64,000 nt of DNA. It comes from Colius striatus (lineage: Eukaryota > Chordata > Aves > Coliiformes > Coliidae). Each line of letters begins with the position of its first letter. Within the stretch, counting starts at the first letter, position 1. The stretch lies in the NCBI RefSeq assembly GCF_028858725.1, contig NC_084762.1:31773298-31837297 (forward strand), written 5' to 3'. The notes beneath the pieces were generated by a model. The model saw nothing but the letters and a program-made list of their open reading frames with translations. It searched no databases and was not told where the DNA came from. Made by a program: the position numbers and the translations under genes. Of this stretch, positions 28,801 through 40,800 are shown one piece after another.

Positions 28801-31800
28801 GTCCCAGCCTCCAAACAGGTTAGTAGCTAAATGGTAGAGTACACCTGCAAATGGCATTTTGAAATAGTTTGTTTATAATTCTAGGCCACAAAAGGGAGCA
28901 CATGCTTGAGTACATGCTGGGGGCTAACTGTGAAAAGCACACACTTGGAGAAGTAACAAGGGCCTTGAGTTATCTGAAAGGGCACCAAAGATAAGGGCTT
29001 TGCTGTGTATGTCTTCCCTTGGAGACAGGAGTCAGTCAGGCAAAGTCACACGTTATTAAACATACTAATGAGAGACCCTCTGATCCTGAGGACAGCCACT
29101 GGCAACAACTGAAACTGATTTATTTTATTAAAGATACAATTACCATTTTTAAGTGGTTATGACTTTAAATTGACACTTCTTGATGTAAAATGTAGAAACA
29201 TGAGAAGCATGTTGGTTGTTTTTTGTAGTTCCATGGTAGTATTAAAAATCATCTGTAAAAGACACTTTTCTTTCTTGTTTTTGTAACTGTGATCCTTGCC
29301 TAGTGTTATGAAGACAAACAAAATGTCTTCTTCTGACAGTTTGAGGAGTGGTGCAGTGGTCTAGTGCATTTCCATCAAAGTAAGTAGTGCTTTCTGTAGA
29401 AAGGATGCCCAGGGGTTTTATTTTGCTTCTGGTAAACGTGGGCACTAAAACTAAGGTTGAATTTTATTGTACACCATATTCACATATTAATTTATCCTGT
29501 ACTGAAAAATTGCACCAAATGCATAGTGGAAATATGCTGAGAGAGGAATTAAGAGGCAAAGCCTGTAAGGGTAGGGCTTCAATCCTATATTTATACATTT
29601 GGCTCCAATGAGAGAGCCTCACAGACCCTGCAGCCTTGCAAGTGGCCCCAAGCCGTGGCGGCTCGGTGGTCCTCCCCAGCCCAGCAGTGTATTGCTGTTT
29701 CTTTGGACCAGCAGCCCAGGTGTGCAGGGTGCCAAGAGCTTGACCGTCTTTCAGCGGGAGTGGGCACAAAACAGCGGAAAGTAGGAATCAGCTAGCAATG
29801 AAAGTAAAAGTTGTGAAAGCAAAATATATGTAGAATGGAAGTATTTAATTTTCCAGCCTGTGTGGTTTACTCTGTGTTGAGTTTGGGGCCTGCGAGGTTT
29901 GTCTTGATTGTTTGTTTTTAGCCTTCTGCAATCCCTTTATGTCCATTCATTCTCCACATGGAAGGTTTGAGGATATAGTTATCACAACTAGGGAAGTGCA
30001 GTGAAATTGCACCTTGGTGAAGTAACTCTTCTGATATATACTCTATTTATTTCTTTTGTCTGTGATATAATTAGAGTCTGTAACAGGGGCATTCAGCTTG
30101 AACCTGTTTACAGAACCTGTTTTGCTCTGTCTAATTTTAAGTGTGGTTAAGGGACTAATACTAAAAACTAGTAATTGTTCTGACATGTTTAACTTATTTT
30201 CAGTTAGTTTTGCCCCGAGTACTTAAAAGCAAATCCTTGTTAATTAGCCTGATATTTTTAAAACCAGATAGCTTTGTATTTTTAAATTTAATCAAAAAGT
30301 TATGCACCTGTTGTGTCAAAGATCAGCAACACTAGTAAAGAATGTTTAATACCACACTTAGTGTTTCTTTCCAAGGATATATCTTACCCACTTTCATGTT
30401 CTCTGGTCTTAATATCTGTCTTCTTGTTCAACCTCAAGAGGGTAATGGAGTCTTTTCAAGACCAAATCCTTCTAACATCTCTCATTTGAAAAACTAGGAA
30501 AAGTATGCAAGTCTTCTCTTAATAAGAAAATTTAACAAGCAGATCGTGGGGAAAAACAAAAAAGACATGGCAGACTTTTTCATTCTGTGTGAGTTAGTGT
30601 CTTGCTGGGTTTCAACACAGCTTTTCCTAGTTTCTTCCTGCTTCATTTGCAAAGACATTGGAACATAGTGTCATTTCTAGGGGAAGCCATTGTATCTATC
30701 TGCTTCAATGCCCAAAGTCAAGATGGTCCCAACAGTTTTATTTCACTGTAGTCAATGGGATGTTGCCAGTGGATCCATTTGATATATTCCGGTTAATTTG
30801 CACCAGCTCTGAGATTTAAACCTTGCAGTCCAGCAGGATGGGTGTAAAGTGACTACAGCATATCTTCTTTACTTTAGATTAATACTTTGAAATATTCTTT
30901 TGTTTTGATTAGCTGAAGAATAGAGGAATGGCAAACTTCTGTTTTGATTATAACCCTACAAATGAACATCAGCTAACTGGACACAGGATCATACTGTACC
31001 CATGTCATGGCATGGGACAAAATCAGGTAAGATTCATGTTTTATTTTCATTTTGACTACCAATATGGTTGTAATGTGAAATCTATGGTAAATACATTGCA
31101 GTAGGACTGAGAGAGTATGTTGCAGCAGTGATGTGATCTTAGATCTAATTTTGATTCTTGCAGTTCAGTGCTTTTAATTTTGATGCATCATCAGGTCACC
31201 TTTTCTTCATTCTGAAGATGCATCTACCCAGATGAGGGAACTCATGCATACCTTAATTATACCTTTCCACAGAGCTCATTAGCAGGGGTTAATAGCACAG
31301 CAGCACAGCTATAGTGCTTATAACCCAGTGTTTGCTCATCTCTAGCTGGTCTTGGGCAGACGAGCACATCTTTGAGCTTTTGTCTGTTCCGGTCTCCAAA
31401 GCCCTTAATAACACTACTGAACCTCACATAGCTCTGCCTGTGTCTGTATCTATATCTGTGCCTCTTCCTCTTGGTGCTGGTCTGACTGTGCGATAGTTTT
31501 TGGACAGCATCTTCTCCTGTACACTGCTCTACAGAAATGTCCTCCTGGGCTCAGGCTCCAGAATCCTGGAGAGCAGGAATACCCTCTAACACTTTCATTC
31601 TTGTTCTCTTAACTTCTGAAACTGAAAATGCTTGCTGATGTCTTTCTCCATGCTGATTGGAACTGTGTGTAGCAGTGGTTAGTTACTATACCCATAAAAC
31701 TCTGCATGATGCCATGGTAGAAGTTTTGTGGGGCACTGTGTGCCAATCTACAATGGCTGTTTTGCATGGTTTTGAGTGGCCACCTTCTAGAATTGATGTT

Positions 31801-34800
31801 TGGTGTTTGTTGTGTGGTATGTAACATGTAGTTGCCTATGTAGTTTGATTTTTGGCTTCTAACCCAGATTAGACTATAAGGCATACCCCTAATAAAGAAG
31901 GGTAGAGAGATATGTAGGATCTTACTGAGAGTGAGTACGGAACTGTGCGACAGTTTGAGTGATTTCACTGCTTGGATTTGTTTAAGGAAATTAATCCATA
32001 CATTCAGTTAGGAAAGGAAAAACAACCAGAGATGTGACAGATAAGCAGTGTATCTGTTACCTTTCTGAACTCTGCTTGAAAAAATATAAAAGCTCAAGGA
32101 GTGAAAAACAAGTCTGTCATTGACGAGAAAGCTTCTAATATGAACTGTGTTTTAAATGAGAAAAGGAAAACAAAGAACCTGAGCACTGTGTGTCAGATCT
32201 TGAAGCAGATTTATTTCTGTTACAGCAAGTTCATTGCCTTAAGTATTAGAACTATTATTTAGTATTATTTATTAGTTTATGTCTAGTTTATGTCTTAATT
32301 TTCCTAATATTTCTATCTTAGACACCAAGATATAGGGGAGGGTAGGAGGAGCTTCTTGTGTCATAAAAGCCAAAGGATCTTGGTACTGACAGATTTATGC
32401 CAAAGCATGTCAAGCCACCCATGGGTTCAGCACCAGCTGAACTGAAGAAGTTAAGCATACTTCTACATACCTATATAGAAGATAAGTTAATAATCAAATC
32501 ACCTAGTTAAGACATTTAATTATGAAGAAGAGTTGATCAATTTTGTAGATTAAGAAGTGTTTCGTGTATTGTGTGCTCACATGTAAAAGGCATTTAGATT
32601 TTTTTTTCTTTCCCCTTGTATTACAGATTATAGAGTGGAGAGTGGTTGAATCTTTTTGTACTTGGGAGATGGAGGGGAGTTCATTTCAATTACATCTCTT
32701 CCATGCAGAAAAAAGGAAGACATAGGATAAAAGCTGAAAGCAGAAGTACAGTTCAGAGAGAAATTGTTGTGAGGTGACATTGTCACAGTTAGCCTTTGTT
32801 TAGCAAGCACTCAAAGTTTGTCTGAATTGGCTGCAGAGGTACCGCATCACAGGTGACCAGTGCTCATACCTGCGCACCACGGGTGCAACGTGCCCGCGTT
32901 CCCTGGGGCAGGATCCTGGGATGCTGCCGGGACCGGGATGCTGCGGGAGCCGCGCTATTGGCGCTCCCTCTGCTGGCACTCGGAGGGAGGGAGGGAGAGA
33001 CGGAGAAGCCGCTCTGCTGCTACAGAAACCCATCGCAGAAATGACTAGGTGGCACAAGTGAATTGCAGAGCCTGAGGAAGGAAGGAAGGCCCAACACAGG
33101 AAAGGGGCAAAACTAGTATTAGTGAAATGGACATGAGGCGTAGGAAGGCTGGCAGTAGCCAGGGAAAGGGGGACAAGGTGACAGAAGGAAGTTGGTGACA
33201 GGTAGGGGAACAGATGAGGAGCAGGACGTGTGCCAGAGGAAGGAGTACTTAGCAGCTGTAGCTGAGGGTGCGGAATCACTGGAGTCTCCTTTGGTGGAAA
33301 GGGGCAGGGGAACGGAATGTGGGAGCAGAAATACCATTTGGCAAATGGGGGCATAAGTAGGGCTAACAGGTAGTAGTTGCAAGGTAAGAAGTGGACAGCA
33401 GGAAGAATTGCAGGTAAGGAAAGACAGGGAAACTAAAATAAGACTAGTCATAAAAGCACATGTGAGATGGGAAACAGAAATCAGAATTGCTGAACTTGCA
33501 AGTACTTTTTCTGGCTTACAAATAGCTGTAAAACTTACCATCAGGATATTTCTCTCCATTTTCTTCCCTTCCCTGTGCCCTTTTGACAGTTGTTCTTAAA
33601 AGGTAACAGGCTGCTTCTGGCGGTGTGAATTCCATAGCTCAGTTGGCAGGTGACAGTGGCAGGGCCAAAACTGTCAAATCTCCCACATGCACATTCATCT
33701 CTGTCAGCTGATGGAGCTGATGGTATCAAGGTTGGTCATCTTGTAGTTACATAAATGCTAAGGAGAGCAAGGCACTTTACCACTGAGTTTTATAGATATT
33801 TGCTGACAACAGGCAGCCCTTAGCTTCTGTTTTGTCCCTAGAAAGGAATCTGTCATCCTATTCCAAGCTTTTCTGCCTGCTCTCCTCCTTCTGCTCTCAT
33901 TACATATAGAGCTTCAGCAGCAAACCCTCATTACAAAGCTTTGCTCCAGTACCCTGTCCTGCACCACATGTCCCAGGCAGCTCCAATTTCTCCACTCCAT
34001 GCTGTGTAACACTTTCTTTTCCATGCTGTCTGGCTCCTAGTCTTTCCCTAAAGCTCTTGCTTTCTTTCCCCTTACTTACTCCTCCCAAAAGTTACTACAC
34101 ACACCAGGTCACGTTTTACACCTTTTCAACATGCCTTTCTTCTTCCCTGGCTAGCTCTTGTTTTTAATCTTCTAGTCTTCTCATCTCTTCCTCCAGTTGC
34201 AGAGTTTGTTCCACCATTCATCAGTTTCCTCCTCAAATAGTACTCACTGCTGCATGTTCACATTGTCTCTCTGCATAAAAGATGATCATTTTCCTATTGT
34301 ATGTAGCAACAGGACAAGGGGTAATGGGATGAAGCTGTAACACAAAAAGTTACATTTAAATTTAAGAAAACTATTTAACTGTGAGGGTGACAGAGCCCTG
34401 GCACAGGCTGCCCAGGGAGGGTATGGAGTCTCCTTCCTTGGAGGTCTTCAAGACCCACCTGCACACACTGTCCTGTGTGACTTGATCTAGGTGGACCTGC
34501 TTCTGCAGGGGGGTTGGACTATATGAACTCTAAAGATCCCATCCACTCCCTACCATTCTAAATATTAAGGGATAATCCAAAAGCATGCTAAGGAAATAAA
34601 ACTTCATTCTCCAGAATACAGCTCAGTAAAGTTATTCTCCGAAACAATTTGGTAAGATTTAACATTAATGAAGGTTAACTTGATAAGCCATATGTGACTT
34701 ACACTCCAGTACACCCATCCTCTGGCATGATATGGTAGTGACAGGTGGCTGCTTATGTAGAGGATGACTGCAAAAGCTCTTTTCACTGGAAGCAATTCTC

Positions 34801-37800
34801 CACTTAAAGTGACCTCTGAATATCTATGTGCGCTGTGCCGAGAGGAGAGAGCTCTGTGCTCTCGATTATTTATGAAGTCCAGCACCTGCTCTCATTTTAT
34901 GTCTCAGTAAGTAAAACTACTTTCAGAAAACTTTTCAGAATTTTCTGGTAATTTGTTTTTCCTTGAATTCATGGCGAAAGTGAGAAAGTTCCCTTCAGTC
35001 CTTCTGAGTTGCTTTTGTGTAAGCAGTAAGAATGCAAACTCTGTGTGGTTTAAAACTAGCATGTTCATTATAGCAAGAGGAAGAGGATACAACTGCAGTG
35101 ATTGGAGCTCAGTGTATAGGAAGAGAGGCAGAAAATACTGGAAAGCAGTACAGGGGGCACCTGTGTGTGATGGCAGGAAACTGACCTGATGTGGTAAAAG
35201 GATGGGAAACCACTGAGCAGCCTCCTTTGGCTGACAGTTCTCCCCCCCTCCACCCAATATTCCCACTTGCAGCTGATAGATTTGAGGCAGATAGAGGCAG
35301 ACAGAGCTCTTGGGTTAATGGGGTATCTGACCTCTGCTGGTTTTGCCCATCAACCTCAAGCTTCCTGTGTGCAGAAGAGTGGCAGCCATGCATGGAGAGA
35401 AAAGAGAGTGTGTTTCAGGGTCTGATGGGGTAGCCAGAGTCTGCCTTCATCTGTGGTACCACAGATCACTAATGCAGCTGGGGCATAGCCCATAGATTGC
35501 CCAGAAGAAGGAGGCACTGGGTAAAATGCCTCATCAGGTTTCCCCATAGCACTTAAGGGAATCCACTAGTTCTCTGAAGGAAAGAAAAGCAGTAAGACTA
35601 CTAGTTAATGGACCATGGATTAGTTTGAAAATGCTTCCTTTTCTGCCTACAGAACCCACTGTGCACTAAAGAGCACTAAAAAACTCGTCACCTTTTGAGG
35701 AGGAAGAGATTTTTCTCATGTATTGCCAGAGCTTGAAAAAGTCTGAAGCCTCAAGTGTTTACTCCATTTGAAGCAGTTCAGGGTAAAGAACTGTATAATG
35801 TTTATTGAACAAGGAGGTGAGAGTGCTTGGTTGCTAATACTATAGCCCCAGTACTTAATGTTATCTAGAAATTAACCATTTTACTTACTCTTCTCCAAAA
35901 TCTGCTGCGAGACCTCGACAGACCTCTCATGAAAGTTGTTAGTAGTACAGAGTGGTCTGGCGTAGTAGCTGATCCATCTACTCTTGTTGCACCTGGTACA
36001 ATCAGCAGCTTGCAGGCTTTCACTGATACCAAATACTAATTGCTAAGGAGAGTTATTCTGTCTTATAAATCTGCTAATGAGAAAGGCTCTAAATGTGGCC
36101 TTGTAGAAGTGGCAGCTGTAAAAACAGTGTCCATCCAGACATAAATGAGCAGGAGTGAAAGTTTTTCTTTTTTCGTGAGTCATAGGCTTAAAATGAGTGC
36201 TGTTATGCCTCAATGTGGTGCCTGAAGTAACAGGCTTTACATGAAGTAACAGTCCAACCAAATACTGAGCGTAGGAGCCAAAGCCTGAAGTAACCCCTGC
36301 CTATTAGGGTAAGAAATAATGGTAACAATGGTAATAATGATGATAATAATAGTAGTAGTAGTATTAATGGGTCAGTATTATCACAGTTTACTTTTTTTGA
36401 TGATGAGACATTTCTGGTGTAAAGTAAATGTTGTGAAGGCAGTGCAGCCTACATCACAGACCAGGTCTTACCATTAGGTGTCAAAGAGAAATCAGAGTCT
36501 CCTGGGTGTTACATTAGCAAGTAGATTTCAAACTTGAAGTTGCTTTCTTGAAAGACTCATCTCTCTTTGTAGATTATCACAACTGAATGGTGGCAAACAG
36601 GTTGATTTTGAGATGTCAGTCACTTGCATCAATCACAGAATCGCAGAATCTTCAGGGTTGGAAGGGACCTCAAGAGAATATCTAGTCCAACCTCCCTGCC
36701 AGAGCAAGACTGCTTAGAGTAGATCACACAGGAACTTGTCCAAGTGGATTTTGAATGTCCCCAGAAAAGGAGACTCCATGACCCTCTGGGCAGCCTGTTC
36801 CAGTGCTCCGTCACTCTCACAGCGAAGAAATTCTTCCTTGTATTTCTTTGGAACTTCTTATGTTCCACTGCTGAAAAAAAACATCAATGAAGCTCTACAA
36901 ACTGATACAGTGTGCAGCACTGGTCTTTGTATGGCTGCAACAGCCACCTTGGCAGAGAAATTCCTAATTGTTATAAAAGGAGGTGCAGATTTCATTAAAC
37001 AAATATCATCAGCATAGTCCAGGTCAGAGCTTTTATACCTGGAAATGAGTGACTGCAGACTTTTAATCACATGGTCCTGTTTACACTAAAACTCCATTTC
37101 CAGTTTCCCCTTTCAAGGTTAACTACCCTTGGTGGTTGTTAAGAATGGTTTTGTGGTAAGCTTAAGTTTATATGACATTTCTGAATCAGTAGAGTCCCCA
37201 TCTTAGGGCCTTGTATTCTCTTTCTGCAGGGGTGAAACAAAACAAAAGAGGATTTCTTCTCTCCTTTATCTGTTTATTAGTTTCCACTAATGCAGCTGTG
37301 CTATTGGTAGCAAGCAATTTTCTGATGTGTATAAAGCTCTCCTTTACTCCACTGAGAATAATCTAAATAGGATCTAAACACGCATCTGCACTATAGTCAT
37401 CTAAATTATTTACAAGTGTGCTAAATACAAACAACTCTGAAACTCCAAAAAATTGGCAATTGTCCATGATAAATATAAAAATTTCAAGGAAGTCTTCAAC
37501 CATAGTTGCCACAGAAGCCAAGATTTTTAGAGCACATTCACCTCTGTAGAATATTGTGCAACAAGCAAAGACAGTAAATTGTCTTTAAGAACGTTTGGTT
37601 GGTGATTAAAAGCAGTGTAGGTAAATTGCTTCAAATAATGTCTTTAAATGTTATATAATAAAATCTTGAGTACCTTGTAACTGGAAATGAACCTTGACCA
37701 AACTGCATTTGAACTATGCAGTGAGCAACTCCCTAATTAAAAGTAACATTGCTTTGCGACATCTGAATTAAGAAGGCAAAACGTCAGGCTTTCCATCCTA

Positions 37801-40800
37801 CTTTCAAGAGTGATCTAGAATGTGAAAGTGGAATATTACAGACAAATTTTGAAAGTTCTTTAATGCTGGAACATCTGTTTTCCAGAGCTTTTATTCATCA
37901 TGTCATACATTTTAAGTGCTACCGGAATAAAGCAGTGCTGTGGTGAAATTGATTTTCTGTAAAATAGTAAGCAAAAAGCAGAAGTTAAGGCTTCTTGAAT
38001 GTTTTTGGCAGAATTTCCCTCCACATTAAGCAACTTTAATATGTGAATTTAATTATAGTATATTCATATATCCTCCTTTATAAATACTTGTGTACACATG
38101 AAATGACTGTTGTCTTTTGTTTCTTCTCTTTGGTTTTGCAGTTTTTCGAGTACACGTCTCATAATGAAATACGTTACAACACCCGGCAGCCAGAAGTCTG
38201 TGCAGCAGTTGACTCAGGGACCGACTACTTGACAATGTACCTGTGTCAAGAAAATATCCACAGTGTTCCTGAAAACCAGAAGTTTGTTTTGAGAGAGGTA
38301 AGTGTGTCTGCTTGGTTTTGGGTTTGAGTTTTTTTGGGTGTGGGTGAGTGGAAGGAAGATTTTTGATTTTTTGTCTTTTTATCTTGCTGCCTACACATCA
38401 TACAGGCCACAACGTTGATGTAGGTCTTGGAGAGAAATACCTGGTCTTGGCTTTTAATATCTAAACATAGAAGCAGGGTTGCAGCAGCACGCAGGTGGGG
38501 TTTGCCAGTCATAAAGAACAGAAAGAGTAGAGGAAGGAAAGCACTCTTCTTAACCTCTGAGGAGCTGGGAAGGTTATCAGAGGTCTCTCTTTGCTCTGTC
38601 TATATGTAGTGCTTTCTGCAGGCTGCTCAGTTCTTTTTCACATCTCACACCTATTGACTTCTGAGAAGCTGAGGTGCCTCTGTATACCCCTTCTCCAGAC
38701 AATCTCACAGGTGGCCTATTTCCACTCTCCTTCCATTGACTTCATCTATTTCCCAGTATTTATATCACCATATATCCATGATTCTTCACATACCACCATT
38801 ACACTCTTCCCTGTTTTTGAGCAGCTGCTTCTTGTCCTATGCAAACTATCTCTCTTGACCCCCACCATGAGCACCAGAAGTGCTCCCTGAGCTTTTCTGC
38901 AGTGGACCGCACAGTTGCATAATTTGATGTACCATCAAAACATACTTTCCACCCTACTCCTGCCCCTACACAGGATGTGTCTCACAGGCTGTGAGGACTC
39001 AGCAAATCTGTACCTCTCCTCTTCAACGTTAATACCTACTCCCAAAGGGGAGAAGTACTGGGAAGCATGAAGAATTTTTCATAAACATAATATATGATCT
39101 TAGAAAACCTTGTGTTTAGCAATTTTTCATCTCTGAAGGGGTGCCTGGATGCCTGAGAGAAAATAACTTGAAAAATGATAGCCTTGGTCAAGTTCTGGAG
39201 TGTTGTTATTTGGCTAAGGGAAAAGGTCACATAATATATCAAAATGGTATATTTACATAATGTGTCTGCATAATGCATCTAAACTCTCCAGGTTTGCTCC
39301 ACGGCTGACAAATTCCATGCTTAGCTACTACCACCAGTGATAGGTGGCAGAGTAAATTCTAAAGAAAAAATATGAAAGCTTCTCTCCATTCACTGAATCC
39401 AATCCAGATTGAAACTCGGTGATATTACCAAGTAAAGCAAAATATTTAAAAGGCTCATTTTATAAATGATGTTGCAATTTTTAATGCTGACTTTTAACAA
39501 AATTTTTCAAGGCCGTATGCATTACTCCCTAAGATGACTCACAGTCACTTCAGGAAATAACTGAGAAAACACAGTTTTGTTTTCTCTTTTTCCACTGAAT
39601 TCCAACACAGTTTTGTTTCCTCTGTTTCCACTGCATCCGTAACCATTAACTTTTAGCATTTGAAACTTTAGGAATTACTTTAAATCTTTTCTTCTCATGA
39701 TTGCTCTATGCCTGTGTATGGTTTGAGCCTGCTTCCCTGCTCCAGTTTTTCTTCTTCTGTTGCCTTAAATCAAAATCACCAGTCCCCTCACCTTTCAAGG
39801 CAAGTGATGGGTGAGGTGTCAGTACCACATTTCTCTTGCTTTGTGCAGAGAAGTGTCAGACACTGGAAAAGCTGTCCTTATAGATATAGCACGAGCAAAG
39901 ATTTGCACAGCCTTCCCAGCAGCCTGGCAAGAATTAAGTTGTTACAGGCACTGAGTCAAAAATAAGTGAGGCAGATATTGATTAGTCCACTCAAAAATTT
40001 GAATTATCGTGATGGAAGCAGGAAAGTCATTCAGCAGCCAAGTCTGCCAACAAGCCCATGAGCAAGCACACACGGCTGGACATCAGGAGCTGCAGCTTGA
40101 GGTGCAATTAGCTCAACGCTCCTGACGATGGAAGGAGCAGACTTTCAAAGGAGTCAGGGTTATGCTCAGAAACCAAGTGTTGGCATTTTTTTCTGAAGCC
40201 CCTTGGAGGGTTTGGAAATAGTTACGTGTGGGAATGTCACCTGGGTCAAAGGAATGGTCTCGGAGCAGGGTAGTTCTCCACAGCTGGCTATTCTGCCTTT
40301 TCACAGCTTGCTGTCCTAGTTGACAGTGTGCCCGGAACAAGCAACACAAACTGTAGATGAAATGTTCTTAGAGAGACTCCGTTAATCGGAGAGCCTGAGG
40401 CCTCAAAGTACGTTCTTTAGGGAATCTGACTGTGGAGACCTGTCAGACCTTTCATCTCTGAGGCAGCTGCGCTGTCCTCCAGCAAGCAAGCTAAATCCAC
40501 ATGCATCTGCAGGCAAGGGGCTCATTTGAATATTTTTGCCTTTTCCACTAAAAATATACCCTGTGAAGAAAGAGGAAGAATTCTTTTTACTAGGGAGTAT
40601 GTCCAATACCTACGCTTAACTAACAGCACTTACGTTTTACTTACAAGATGTGCAGTAAGTTGGTGAATTTGGGTAATGCCTGTACTTGGCTTTGGTTTTC
40701 TCTACCCATATTTTGGTGCAGTAACAAAAGGCAACAATAGTGAATTAATTTAGCACATCTTTGACATGCTTAGATGACTCTAAAGCGATGAAGTTAGGCA

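Larger units (their letters stand above)
23664..30912 (+). other. GALNT12: GALNT12 intron 7
   Basis: 7.25 kb, the largest complete intron here. It holds a 14-nt A-run near 23954, a perfect 30-bp tandem duplication (25285-25344), a short CR1 remnant (about 27180-27205), a pair of diverged about 90-bp direct repeats (27878 and 28759) and an ancient LINE-like remnant (about 30725-30820). No gene is seen. The acceptor is TTTTGATTAG. Confidence 0.88.
31027..38141 (+). other. GALNT12: GALNT12 intron 8
   Basis: 7.1 kb. It contains a GC-rich patch with a CTCF-like motif (about 32.83-33.03 kb), a purine-rich stretch to 33.5 kb, two CR1 fragments in opposite orientation (34303-34563 plus, 36628-36872 minus) and a trinucleotide-like microsatellite (36315-36369). 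No gene is seen. The acceptor is TTTGGTTTTGCAG. Confidence 0.88.

Noticed and set aside
32800..33354. 184-codon minus-strand open frame in GALNT12 intron 8
   Set aside because: Pro/Ser/Leu-rich translation of a purine-rich stretch with competing frames; no domain or splice support.
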